The translations under genes and the position numbers were made by a program. From Rhizobium ecuadorense (GTDB lineage Bacteria; Pseudomonadota; Alphaproteobacteria; Rhizobiales; Rhizobiaceae), in NCBI RefSeq assembly GCF_001187535.1, contig NZ_LFIO01001747.1, positions 1 to 32,724 of the forward strand: a DNA stretch of 32,724 nucleotides, read 5' to 3'. The stretch's first letter is position 1; the number at the start of each line of letters is the position of its first letter. The notes beneath the pieces are model-generated. The model saw only the letters and a program-made list of their open reading frames with translations. It had not been told where the DNA came from and did no database searches. This document shows positions 14,733 through 23,415 of this stretch, piece by piece.

Positions 14733-17117
14733 ATGGAAACGCATATCTCGACCGCCGCTTTGACAGACGCCGAACTCACCCTGACCGACCGCTACTGGCG
14801 GGCCGCCAACTATCTCTCGGTCGGGCAGATCTACCTGCTCGCCAATCCGCTGCTGCGCGAGCCGCTGAAACCGGAGCATATCAAGCCCCGCCTGCTCGGC
14901 CACTGGGGCACGACACCCGGCCTCAACTTCATCTATGCGCATCTGAACCGCATGATCCGCGCCCGCGACCTCGACGTCATCTATATATGCGGCCCCGGCC
15001 ACGGCGGCCCGGGCATGGTCGCCAATACCTATCTTGAAGGCAGCTACAGCGAGATCTATCCCGACATTTCCGAGGATGCCGAAGGCATGCGCAAACTCTT
15101 CCGGCAATTCTCCTTCCCCGGCGGCATCCCGAGCCATGCGGCGCCCGAAACACCCGGGTCCATCCACGAGGGCGGCGAACTCGGTTACGCCCTCGTTCAT
15201 GCCTATGGCGCTGCCTTCGACAATCCCGATCTGATCGTCGCCTGCGTCGTCGGCGACGGCGAGGCCGAGACCGGGCCGCTGGCCGCGAGCTGGCATTCCA
15301 ACAAATTCCTCAATCCCGCCCGTGACGGCGCCGTGCTGCCGATCCTGCATCTGAACGGCTACAAGATCGCCAACCCGACCATTCTCGGCAGGACCGATGG
15401 CGATGATCTGCGCCGTCTCTTCGAAGGCTACGGCTACCAGCCTTTCTTCGTCGAAGGCCACGAACCGGGCGATATGCATCAGCAGATGGCCGCGACGCTG
15501 GATCAGGTGTTCGACTGCATCCGCGAGATTCAGAGGCAGGCTCGTAACGGCAAAGCTCTGGACGGCTGCCCACGCTGGCCAATGATCGTGCTGCGCAGCC
15601 CCAAGGGCTGGACCGGCCCGAAGGAGGTCGACGGCAAGAAGGTGGAAGGCTTCTGGCGCGCCCATCAGGTGCCGGTTTCCAACTGCCGCGAGAATGAGGG
15701 CCATCGCAAGATCCTCGAAGACTGGATGCGAGGCTATGATCCGGAAGATCTGTTCGGCGCCGATGGCCGGCTGAAGCCCGAACTGCGGGCGCTGGCGCCC
15801 GCCGGCAAACGCCGCATGGGCGCCAATCCGCATGCCAATGGCGGCTTGCTGCGCAGCGAGCTCGATACTCCCGATATACGCGACTATGCCGTAAATATCG
15901 GCAAGCGCGGCAGCGCCATGGTCAAGTCGACGGAGATCCTCGGCCGCTACCTGCGCGACACGATGAAGCGCAACGCGGAGGCCGCCAACTTCCGGATCTT
16001 CGGCCCCGACGAGACGGAATCCAACCGCCTCGGCAGCGTCTTCGAGGTCACCGACCGTGTCTGGATGGAGGATATCGAGCCCTATGATATCCACCTCTCC
16101 CGCGACGGGCGCGTCATGGAAGTGCTCTCCGAGCATCTCTGCCAGGGCTGGCTGGAAGGCTACCTCCTGACCGGCCGCCACGGTCTCTTCTCCTGCTATG
16201 AGGCCTTCATCCACATCATCGATTCCATGTTCAACCAGCACGCCAAATGGCTGAAGGTGACGCGCGAGCTCGAATGGCGAAAGCCGATCTCATCGCTGAA
16301 CTATCTGCTGACCTCGCATGTCTGGCGCCAGGACCATAACGGCTTCAGCCATCAGGACCCCGGTTTTGTCGATCTCGTCGCCAACAAAAAGGCCGATATC
16401 GTCCGCATCTACCTGCCGCCGGATGCCAACACCCTGCTCTGGGTCGGCGATCATTGCCTGCGCACCTATGACCGCGTCAACGTCATCATCGCCGGCAAGC
16501 AGCCGGAGCCGCAATGGCTGTCGATGGACGAGGCGGTGAAACATTGCGAAGCCGGCATCGGCATCTGGCACTGGGCAAGCGACGAGGAAGACGCCGTCGC
16601 GCCCGACCTCGTCATGGCCTGCGCCGGCGACGTGCCGACCATGGAGACGCTTGCCGCCGTCGACCTCTTGCGCAAGGCCGTGCCGGCGCTGAAGATCCGC
16701 ACCGTCAACGTCGTCGATCTGCTGGCGCTGCAATCCAAGGATCACCATCCGCACGGACTGACCGACGAGGCCTTCGATGCGATCTTCACGTCAGACAAGC
16801 CTGTCATCTTCGCCTATCACGGCTATCCCTATCTCATTCACCGCCTGACCTATAAGCGCACCAACCACGAAAACATCCACGTCCGCGGCTTCATCGAGGA
16901 GGGCACGACGACGACGCCTTTTGACATGACCGTCCTTAACGAACTCGACCGCTTCCACCTTGCCATCGAAGCCATCGAGCGCGTACCGGGCCTGAAGGAA
17001 AAGGCGACGGATGCGCTTGCCGCCTTCCGCGGCAAGCTTTCGGAACACCACGACTATGTGCGCGAACATGGCGAGGACATGCCGGAGGTGCAGGACTGGA
17101 CATGGCCGGCGACGTGA
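14733..17117 (+). CDS. xfp: Xylulose-5-phosphate / fructose-6-phosphate phosphoketolase
   Basis: A 794-residue thiamine-diphosphate enzyme that splits xylulose-5-P (and often fructose-6-P) with phosphate to give acetyl-phosphate plus glyceraldehyde-3-P or erythrose-4-P. Family motifs are GHWGTTPGLNF at 56-65, GPGHGGPGMVANTYLEGSY at 87-105, the ThDP motif GDGEAETGPLA at 174-184 with HLNGYKIANPT, the DETESNRLGSVFEVT segment, and SHQDPGFVDLVANKK in the C-terminal half. Full length for the family. The ribosome site GGGAGAA precedes the ATG. It follows ackA, giving a two-gene shunt from pentose phosphates to acetate that bypasses pyruvate oxidation and CO2 loss. Whether it prefers xylulose-5-P or fructose-6-P cannot be read reliably by eye. 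Confidence 0.96.
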   Translation: METHISTAALTDAELTLTDRYWRAANYLSVGQIYLLANPLLREPLKPEHIKPRLLGHWGTTPGLNFIYAHLNRMIRARDLDVIYICGPGHGGPGMVANTYLEGSYSEIYPDISEDAEGMRKLFRQFSFPGGIPSHAAPETPGSIHEGGELGYALVHAYGAAFDNPDLIVACVVGDGEAETGPLAASWHSNKFLNPARDGAVLPILHLNGYKIANPTILGRTDGDDLRRLFEGYGYQPFFVEGHEPGDMHQQMAATLDQVFDCIREIQRQARNGKALDGCPRWPMIVLRSPKGWTGPKEVDGKKVEGFWRAHQVPVSNCRENEGHRKILEDWMRGYDPEDLFGADGRLKPELRALAPAGKRRMGANPHANGGLLRSELDTPDIRDYAVNIGKRGSAMVKSTEILGRYLRDTMKRNAEAANFRIFGPDETESNRLGSVFEVTDRVWMEDIEPYDIHLSRDGRVMEVLSEHLCQGWLEGYLLTGRHGLFSCYEAFIHIIDSMFNQHAKWLKVTRELEWRKPISSLNYLLTSHVWRQDHNGFSHQDPGFVDLVANKKADIVRIYLPPDANTLLWVGDHCLRTYDRVNVIIAGKQPEPQWLSMDEAVKHCEAGIGIWHWASDEEDAVAPDLVMACAGDVPTMETLAAVDLLRKAVPALKIRTVNVVDLLALQSKDHHPHGLTDEAFDAIFTSDKPVIFAYHGYPYLIHRLTYKRTNHENIHVRGFIEEGTTTTPFDMTVLNELDRFHLAIEAIERVPGLKEKATDALAAFRGKLSEHHDYVREHGEDMPEVQDWTWPAT

Positions 17118-17168
17118 CACATCGGTGACTGACGCCTGCGAATGCGCCCGTCACCGGATGCCAAGACC

Positions 17169-18059
17169 CTATGCGCGGTCGAGTCGAGCCTTTTCCGTCA
17201 TGCGCCAGACTCGCGGCGTTTCGCCGGCATATTTCAGGAAGAATCGGGAGAAATAGGCGGGGTCGGCAAAGCCGAGGCGGAATCCGATTTCCTGAACGCT
17301 GCCCAGCGTAAAGACAAGCTGACGCTTCGCCTCCTCAACGAGTTTGGCGGCGATCAACTCGTGCGGCGTGCTGCCGGTCATCGACCGGACGATCCGGGTG
17401 AGATGCGTGGGCGAAACCCCGAGTTCCCTGGCATAGAAGGATGCGGGCTTGTGGGATCGAAAATGCTGCTGAATGAGCTCGCCCAGCATCTCCATCCGTC
17501 GCTCGTTTTCGTTCGACGAAAACTCCCGGGCATTCCCATCATGGGAAATCCGCGCCGTCAGCCGCAACGCCAGGGCGACGTAGGCTGCCAAGACCTCGTT
17601 GCGGCCGCTGCGGCGGTTTTCGAATTCATCGCCCAGCCGCCGCAACGTCTGCATCACATGGGCAGCCTCGGCATTATCGGGATCGAGCGGCGTCAGATGC
17701 GGCGTCGCCAGCCATTCACCGAGATGGCTCCGTTCGCCGGGCGGATGGCTGAGATGGGACCGCAATATGGAGATGACGAGACCGTCGATATCGCGTGAAA
17801 AACGAAAGCCGTGATTGAGCCCGGGCGGAACCGTAATCACCGCCGGCGGCCGGATGGCATGGCTCTTCTCGCCGAAGATTGCATCGCCCGAACCGGCTTC
17901 GATGTACAATATCTGAAAGAAACTCTCGTGGCGGTGGAGGCGAATCTCCCATTGGTGCAGGCTGCTGCGGGAGCGAATTGTTTCGCAATGCAACCAAAAT
18001 TCCGGCGATCGTCCGATGTTTTCGCCGTAGAGCTCGTAGGTCGGTATCTGTCTGCTCAT
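17169..18059 (-). CDS. pobR: AraC-family regulator, probable PobR (activator of pobA)
   Basis: A 296-residue transcription factor. The N-terminal cupin-like effector domain (about 1-150) carries LHRHESFFQILYIEAGSG and VITVPPGLNHGFRFS. The C-terminal two-helix-turn-helix AraC domain (about 190-290) contains ARELGVSPTHLTRIVRSMTG and the second-helix signature IGFRLGFADPAYFSRFFLKYAGETPRVWR near the end. The start at 18059 is preferred because GGGAGAGAG lies upstream and the sequence begins with the MSRQIPTYELYGE stretch typical of PobR-type regulators. Longer upstream starts would run into pobA. It is divergent from pobA, the normal arrangement for AraC-type PobR proteins responding to 4-hydroxybenzoate. 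The effector is inferred from context. Confidence 0.85.
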   Translation of the reverse strand: MSRQIPTYELYGENIGRSPEFWLHCETIRSRSSLHQWEIRLHRHESFFQILYIEAGSGDAIFGEKSHAIRPPAVITVPPGLNHGFRFSRDIDGLVISILRSHLSHPPGERSHLGEWLATPHLTPLDPDNAEAAHVMQTLRRLGDEFENRRSGRNEVLAAYVALALRLTARISHDGNAREFSSNENERRMEMLGELIQQHFRSHKPASFYARELGVSPTHLTRIVRSMTGSTPHELIAAKLVEEAKRQLVFTLGSVQEIGFRLGFADPAYFSRFFLKYAGETPRVWRMTEKARLDRA

Positions 18060-18177
18060 CGGCTCTCTCCCACGCCAATGTTCGATTAGTGCAATTTTTA
18101 GGCTGGAATGTCCATTGTGGCGATCCGGCCGGCGCGGCAGAATCTGACAAAACGCAAAAATGTCAGGGAGGAAGCAT

Positions 18178-19350
18178 TTGCGAACCCAGGTCGCCATCAT
18201 CGGTTCGGGACCATCCGGTTTGCTGCTCGGCCAGCTTCTGACCGAAGCCGGCATCGACAATGTCATTCTCGATCGCGTCGGCAAGGATTATATCCTCGGC
18301 CGGGTCCGCGCCGGTGTTCTCGAAGAGGGCACGGTCGGACTGCTCGATCAGGCCAAAGCCGCAGCGAGACTGCATGCCGAAGGCCTGCCGCATGACGGCT
18401 TCTCGCTCGCCTTCGACGGCCGCGACCATCGCATCGATCTGCATGAACTGACCGGCGGCCGGCGCGTTACCGTCTACGGCCAGACCGAGGTGACACGCGA
18501 TCTGATGGAGCGGCGCGAAGCAAGCGGCGCCCTGTCGATCTACGATGCCGTCGATGTGACGCCGCATGACTTCGACGGCCGCTCTCCCTTCGTCACCTAT
18601 ATGAAAGACGGCGCTGCCGGGCGCATCGATTGCGACTTCATCGCTGGCTGCGACGGCTTTCACGGCGCCAGCCGCAAGGCCGTTCCCGAACGGGCGATCC
18701 GAAGCTTCGAAAAGGTCTATCCCTTCGGCTGGCTGGGCCTGCTTGCCGATGTGGCGCCGGTCAGCCATGAACTGATCTATGCCAACCACCCGAGGGGCTT
18801 TGCGCTCTGTTCGATGCGCTCGGCCAAGCGCAGCCGCTACTATATCCAATGCGGGCTCGACGAGAAGATCGAGAATTGGAGCGACGACCGCTTCTGGGAC
18901 GAACTCAGACGGCGACTGCCGACGCATCACGCCGAAGCATTGAAAACCGCGCCGTCCTTCGAGAAATCGATCGCTCCCCTCCGCTCCTTCGTCGCCGAGC
19001 CGATGCGCTTCGGCCGGCTCTTCCTGGTCGGCGACGCCGCCCATATCGTGCCGCCGACCGGCGCCAAGGGGCTGAACCTTGCGGCAAGCGACGTCCATTA
19101 CCTGTTCTCTGGGCTCGTCGAGCATTACCGCGACGGTTCGGATCACGGCATTGACGCCTATTCGCAGACCGCGCTCGCCCGTGTCTGGAATGCGGTGCGG
19201 TTTTCCTGGTGGATGACGACGATGATGCATCGTTTTCCCGATACCGGCGATTTCGACCAGAAGATCCAGGAGGCGGAGCTCGATTATCTCACCCATTCCC
19301 GTGCTGCCTCCACGGCGCTCGCGGAAAACTATGTGGGATTGCCATTCTGA
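18178..19350 (+). CDS. pobA: 4-hydroxybenzoate 3-monooxygenase (PobA)
   Basis: A 390-residue FAD flavoprotein that hydroxylates 4-hydroxybenzoate to protocatechuate using NADPH and O2, feeding the beta-ketoadipate pathway. The FAD motif VAIIGSGPSGLLLGQLL lies at 5-21, the DG motif is in CDFIAGCDGFHG, and the GD motif is in LFLVGDAAHIVPPTGAKGLN. The substrate-site stretch VSHELIYANHPRGFALCS corresponds to the active-site region known from Pseudomonas PobA. The C-terminus FSWWMT...AENYVGLPF is complete. I choose TTG at 18178 as the start because GGGAGGAAG lies directly before it and the product then begins like known PobA proteins. The ATG 18 bp upstream would bury the ribosome site inside the gene. 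Divergent from pobR. Confidence 0.95.
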   Translation: MRTQVAIIGSGPSGLLLGQLLTEAGIDNVILDRVGKDYILGRVRAGVLEEGTVGLLDQAKAAARLHAEGLPHDGFSLAFDGRDHRIDLHELTGGRRVTVYGQTEVTRDLMERREASGALSIYDAVDVTPHDFDGRSPFVTYMKDGAAGRIDCDFIAGCDGFHGASRKAVPERAIRSFEKVYPFGWLGLLADVAPVSHELIYANHPRGFALCSMRSAKRSRYYIQCGLDEKIENWSDDRFWDELRRRLPTHHAEALKTAPSFEKSIAPLRSFVAEPMRFGRLFLVGDAAHIVPPTGAKGLNLAASDVHYLFSGLVEHYRDGSDHGIDAYSQTALARVWNAVRFSWWMTTMMHRFPDTGDFDQKIQEAELDYLTHSRAASTALAENYVGLPF

Positions 19351-19427
19351 CATGAAGATCCGAGGCTGGTGCGGCCCAGGCGACGGCAGAGCCGGTAATC
19401 AATATTCCCACACATAATCATAATCGC

Positions 19428-19469
19428 ATGGTGATGGATTGCGGCTTTTATTTCATTTTACATCACCAT
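19428..19469. promoter_or_regulatory. Inverted repeat upstream of the ABC transporter operon
   Basis: A perfect 9-bp inverted repeat (ATGGTGATG at 19428-19436, CATCACCAT at 19461-19469) with a 24-bp AT-rich spacer lies in the 195-bp pobA to transporter gap. It sits about 75 bp before the first transporter gene. It is not followed by a T-run, so an operator is more likely than a terminator. The CGCATG hexamer is also repeated beside each arm. Confidence 0.35.
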
Positions 19470-19545
19470 TTCGCATGACAAGCTAACGCACAATTTTTGC
19501 GGCTAGCAAATACGGCGCTGGAATGCGCCAACAAGGGAGAGAGAA

Positions 19546-20718
19546 ATGAAGAAACTGCTTCTGGCCGCCGTTGCGGCAATCGCCATCGGCACGAGCGCCT
19601 ATGCCGACACCATCAAGGTCGGAGTCATCGGCCCGTTCTCCGGTCCGTTCGCGCTCCAGGGCAAGAACTTCAAGGCCGGCATCGACGCCTATATGGCGGT
19701 CAACGGCAGTAAGGTCGGCAACGACACGATCGAGATCGTCTATCGCGACGTGCCGCAGGCCGATCCTGCTCAATCCAAGGCGCTGGCCCAGGAACTGATC
19801 GTCAAGGAAAAGGTCCAGTATCTCGCGGGCTTCTATTTCACCCCCGATGCCATGGCGGTGACGCCGATCCTCAAGCAGGGCAATGTGCCGATGGTCGTCA
19901 TGAACGCCGCCACCTCGGCGATCGTCACCAAGAGCCCGCTGGTCGTGCGCACCTCGTTTACCACGTGGCAGACCTCGACGCCGATCGCCAAGGTCGCCTT
20001 CGACGCCGGCGTCAAGAAGGTGATTTCGGTCGTCAGCGATTACGGCCCAGGCATCGATGCCGAGAATGCCTTCAAGACCGGCTTCGAGAAGGCCGGCGGC
20101 CAGGTGGTCGAAGCGATCCGTATGCCGCTTGCCACCAACGATTTCAGCCCGATCATGCAGCGCATCAAGGATTCCGGCGCCGAGGGCGTCTTCGCCTTCC
20201 TGCCCTCGGGCCCGACGACGCTGGGCTTCGTCAAGGCCTATAACGAGAACGGCCTGAAGGCTGCCGGCATCAAGTTCTTTGCGCCTGGAGATCTGACCCA
20301 GGAATCCGATCTGCCGGCGCTGGGTGACGCCGCACTCGGCATCCAGACCACCTTCCACTATGCCGTCTCGCACGATTCTCCCGAGAACAAGGCTTTCGTC
20401 GAGGCGGCTTCCAAGGCGATCGGCAACAAGGCCGAACTCTCCTTCCCCTCAGTCAGCGCCTATGACGGCATGTATGTCATCTACAAGATGATCGAGGCGA
20501 CGGGCGGCAAGCAGGATGCCGAGAAGGCTGTCGATGCGGTCAAGGGCCTTGCCTGGGTCAGCCCGCGCGGCCCGGTGTCGATCGACCCGGAAAGCCGCCA
20601 CATCACGCAGAACATCTATCTGCGCGAGGTCGCCAAGGCCGATGACGGGACCTACATCAATAAGGAGATCCAGACCTTCGAGAAGCAGGACGATCCCGGC
20701 CTGGCTGCGGTGAAGTAA
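19546..20718 (+). CDS. Periplasmic substrate-binding protein of a LIV-type ABC transporter
   Basis: A 390-residue type I periplasmic binding protein. The signal peptide covers 1-20 (MKKLLLAAVAAIAIGTSAYA), followed by mature DTIKVGVIGPFSGPFALQGK, the usual opening of the LivK/aromatic-acid receptor group. Other family stretches are PADPAQSKALAQELIV, an FYFTPDAMAVTPILKQ loop, and SVVSDYGPGIDAENAFKTGF. GGGAGAGA precedes the ATG. It is the first gene of a five-gene transporter operon downstream of pobA. Related LIV-type systems next to hydroxybenzoate genes (for example hba genes in Rhodopseudomonas) carry aromatic acids, so 4-hydroxybenzoate or a similar acid is the best guess. Branched-chain amino acids remain possible. 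Confidence 0.92.
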   Translation: MKKLLLAAVAAIAIGTSAYADTIKVGVIGPFSGPFALQGKNFKAGIDAYMAVNGSKVGNDTIEIVYRDVPQADPAQSKALAQELIVKEKVQYLAGFYFTPDAMAVTPILKQGNVPMVVMNAATSAIVTKSPLVVRTSFTTWQTSTPIAKVAFDAGVKKVISVVSDYGPGIDAENAFKTGFEKAGGQVVEAIRMPLATNDFSPIMQRIKDSGAEGVFAFLPSGPTTLGFVKAYNENGLKAAGIKFFAPGDLTQESDLPALGDAALGIQTTFHYAVSHDSPENKAFVEAASKAIGNKAELSFPSVSAYDGMYVIYKMIEATGGKQDAEKAVDAVKGLAWVSPRGPVSIDPESRHITQNIYLREVAKADDGTYINKEIQTFEKQDDPGLAAVK

Positions 20719-20784
20719 GATCCGGCATCCCGGCAAGCGACGGGCGCGCGAGGCCGAGCCCGTCGCATCGAGCAAGGTATTTCC

Positions 20785-21648
20785 ATGCAGACAGTCTTCA
20801 GCATAGCCGTCGACGCCTTTGCCTATGGCATGGTGCTTTTCGTCATATCGATCGGCCTTTCCGTGACCATGGGGCTGATGCGCGTCGTCAATCTGGCGCA
20901 CGGCGCCTTCGCCATGATCGGCGGCTACATCGCCTCCTATGCCGCCCGCGATCTCGGCCTCGGTTATGCGGTAGCGGTCATCGCCGCCATCGTCGTCACC
21001 ATCCTCATCGCAATCCCGCTCGAGCGTTTTCTCTACCGCCGGATCTACGCTGCGCCCGAACTGACCCAGGTGCTGATGACGATCGGCATCACCTTCTGCG
21101 TCATCGGCATCGCCAATTACGCGATGGGGCCGACGCTGAAAACCATACCGCTTCCCGCGACGCTGCAGGGATCGGCCGATCTCGGCTTCCGCACCATTCC
21201 CGTTCACCGGCTCTTCGCCATCCTTTGCGGCCTGGCTGTTGCGCTGACGCTCTGGTTTGCGATCGAAAGGACGAGCTTCGGCGTCAAGCTGCGCGCCTCC
21301 GTCGACGATGCGGCCATGGCCGCCGCACTCGGCGTACGCACCGAGATCATCTACGCGGTAAGCTTTGCCGTCGCCGTCGGACTTGCCGCTTTCGGCGGCG
21401 TGGTCGGCGCCGAACTGCTGCCGGTCGAGCCCTATTACGCGCTGCGCTACATGGTCACCTTCCTGGTTGTCGTCTCCGTCGGCGGCGCCGGCTCCATTCC
21501 GGGCGCGCTGATCGCCTGCCTGCTGCTCGGAGCGATCGATACGACAGGACGCTATCTGATGCCCGAATTCGGCGAATTTTTCTTCTACCTCGCCGTGATC
21601 GCGATCATTTGCGTCTTCCCGCGCGGCCTTGCCGGAAGGGCGAAATAA
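20785..21648 (+). CDS. LivH-type permease of the ABC transporter
   Basis: A 287-residue integral membrane protein with about eight transmembrane helices, of the branched-chain amino acid permease family (LivH side). Typical features are the N-terminal GLSVTMGLMRVVNLAHGAFAMIGGY-like stretch, GVKLRASVDDAAMAAALGV in the cytoplasmic coupling region, and the C-terminal VVVSVGGAGSIPGALIA. AAGG lies upstream of the ATG. It starts 66 bp after the binding protein gene and ends 1 bp before the second permease gene. It forms the channel with the LivM-type protein. Confidence 0.93.
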   Translation: MQTVFSIAVDAFAYGMVLFVISIGLSVTMGLMRVVNLAHGAFAMIGGYIASYAARDLGLGYAVAVIAAIVVTILIAIPLERFLYRRIYAAPELTQVLMTIGITFCVIGIANYAMGPTLKTIPLPATLQGSADLGFRTIPVHRLFAILCGLAVALTLWFAIERTSFGVKLRASVDDAAMAAALGVRTEIIYAVSFAVAVGLAAFGGVVGAELLPVEPYYALRYMVTFLVVVSVGGAGSIPGALIACLLLGAIDTTGRYLMPEFGEFFFYLAVIAIICVFPRGLAGRAK

Positions 21649-21649
21649 C

Positions 21650-22654
21650 ATGGCGCTGGCAATCAACGACGAAAACGAACATCTCCAGCGCCGGCGCGGA
21701 TTTCTCGGCCGAGATCTCGCCGCAATAGCGGTTATGACGGCCATCGGCGCAATCGGCTATTTCGCGTTTCCCGATAATCTGGCGCTGCTGACCCGGATGA
21801 TCACGATCGCGCTGCTCGTTCTGTCGCTCGATCTCGTGACTGGTTATTGCGGCGTCGCCACGCTCGGCCATGCCGCGCTGTTCGGGTCCGGCGCCTATGC
21901 CGCCGGCATTCTGTCGGCGCATTACGGCATCAATGATCCGCTGCTGATGATGCTGGCCGGCATTGCCGGCGGCGCGCTTGCCGGGCTGCTCAGCGGTGCG
22001 ATCATCCTGCGGGCGCATGGGCTCCCGCAGCTCGTGCTGTCGATTGCCCTCATCAATCTCTTCCATGAATTCGCCAACAAGGCTTCGTCCTGGACAGGCG
22101 GCAGCGATGGGCTTTCCGGCATCGCGCCGGACCCGGTCTTCGGTCTCTTCGAATTCGATCTCTACGGTCACACCGCCTTCTTCTTCGGCATGGCGCTGCT
22201 GCTTGTTGTCTTCGTACTGCTCAGATTGCTGGTCCGCTCACCCTTCGGCATGCTCTGCCGCGGCGTCAAACAGGATCCGCTGCGCATCCGCGCCATGGGC
22301 GCTTCGCCGAAGGCGACGCTGATCAGGATGTACATTATCTCGGGCGCGGTTGCCGGTGTCGGCGGCGCCTTGAATGCGATCTCGACCCAGGTCGTCGGCC
22401 TCGACAGCCTGTCTTTCACACAATCGGCCGAAGCGCTGGTCATGCTCGTGCTCGGCGGCACCGGCTCTCTCTTCGGCGCGCTCTCCGGCACTCTCATCTT
22501 CATGCTCTTCGAGGACTATGTCTCCGCTGCCAATCCCTTCCACTGGCTGACCATAGTCGGCGCGCTGCTGATTGCCGTCGTGCTGTTCGCGCCGAAAGGT
22601 CTCTATGGCACAGCCGCGGCCTTCATGGACCGCCGCAGGGAGCAGCGCGCATGA
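21650..22654 (+). CDS. LivM-type permease of the ABC transporter
   Basis: A 334-residue integral membrane protein of the LivM family with about eight to ten helices. Recognisable parts are LDLVTGYCGVATLGHAALFGSGAYAAGIL near the start, GLPQLVLSIALINLFHEF, the coupling loop QDPLRIRAMGASPKATLIRMY, and the C-terminal VLGGTGSLFGALSGTLIF. The start at 21650 is preferred over an ATG 21 nt upstream inside the previous gene, because GGAAGGG fits and the spacing to the livH-type stop is 1 bp. The stop overlaps the next gene's start by 4 nt (ATGA), so translation is coupled. Confidence 0.93.
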   Translation: MALAINDENEHLQRRRGFLGRDLAAIAVMTAIGAIGYFAFPDNLALLTRMITIALLVLSLDLVTGYCGVATLGHAALFGSGAYAAGILSAHYGINDPLLMMLAGIAGGALAGLLSGAIILRAHGLPQLVLSIALINLFHEFANKASSWTGGSDGLSGIAPDPVFGLFEFDLYGHTAFFFGMALLLVVFVLLRLLVRSPFGMLCRGVKQDPLRIRAMGASPKATLIRMYIISGAVAGVGGALNAISTQVVGLDSLSFTQSAEALVMLVLGGTGSLFGALSGTLIFMLFEDYVSAANPFHWLTIVGALLIAVVLFAPKGLYGTAAAFMDRRREQRA

Positions 22655-23415
22655 GCCCGGTCTTCGAAGTCGCCAATCTCAGGAAAGCCTTTGGCGGTCT
22701 TGCCGTCACCAATGATGTTTCGCTGGCGATGTCACCAGGCGACCGCATCGCGCTGATCGGCCCGAACGGCGCCGGCAAGACCACCTTCGTCAATCTCGTC
22801 ACCGGCAACCTCGCCCCCGATTCCGGCGAGGTCCGCCTCGGCGGCGAGAGGGTGACGAAGGTCGATGCGATCGGTCGGGTCAAACGCGGTCTTATCAGGT
22901 CCTTTCAGGTGACGCGGCTTTTCCACGATATGACGCCGGCCGAACATGTGGGACTTGCCATTCTTCAACGGGACGGAAAGACCGGGCGCGCCTTTGGAAA
23001 TTTCTTGCGAATGCCCGATGTCATGGCCGAGGTCGACGATCTCCTTGGAAAGCTCGGGCTGGCACCCCTGATGCACCGCAAGGTCAGCGAGATCGCCTAT
23101 GGCCAGCAGCGGCTTCTGGAGATCGCCGTGGCGCTGGCGCTGAAGCCGAAGGTGCTGCTGCTCGACGAGCCGGCGGCCGGCGTGCCGCAGAGCGATACCG
23201 GCCGCATCGAGCAGGCGCTGGCCGATCTGCCTTCCGATCTCGCCGTGCTGATGATCGAACACGACATGGATCTCGTCTTCCGTTTTGCAAAACGCGTCAT
23301 CGTGCTTGCATCAGGCGCCATAATCTTCGACGGCCTGCCCGAAGACGTCACTAGGGATGCGCGTGTGCGCGAGGCTTATCTCGGGAGTTATGCCAATGCC
23401 GGCCCTGTCGCTTGA
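22651..23415 (+). CDS. LivG-type ATPase of the ABC transporter
   Basis: A 254-residue cytoplasmic ATP-binding subunit. Walker A GPNGAGKTT lies at about 38-46, the signature region is AYGQQRLLEIAVALA, Walker B is VLLLDEPAAGV, and the switch His is in MIEHDMDLVF. The C-terminus ending VREAYLG is typical of LivG, which has the longer helical subdomain and a degenerate signature motif (YGQQR). It overlaps the upstream permease by 4 nt and the downstream ATPase by 20 nt. Confidence 0.95.
   Translation: MSPVFEVANLRKAFGGLAVTNDVSLAMSPGDRIALIGPNGAGKTTFVNLVTGNLAPDSGEVRLGGERVTKVDAIGRVKRGLIRSFQVTRLFHDMTPAEHVGLAILQRDGKTGRAFGNFLRMPDVMAEVDDLLGKLGLAPLMHRKVSEIAYGQQRLLEIAVALALKPKVLLLDEPAAGVPQSDTGRIEQALADLPSDLAVLMIEHDMDLVFRFAKRVIVLASGAIIFDGLPEDVTRDARVREAYLGSYANAGPVA

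Noticed and set aside
14667..16241. Long minus-strand open frame (524 codons) opposite the phosphoketolase gene
   Set aside because: Antisense shadow of a high-GC coding region; no ribosome site and no recognisable domains, whereas the plus strand encodes a complete phosphoketolase.
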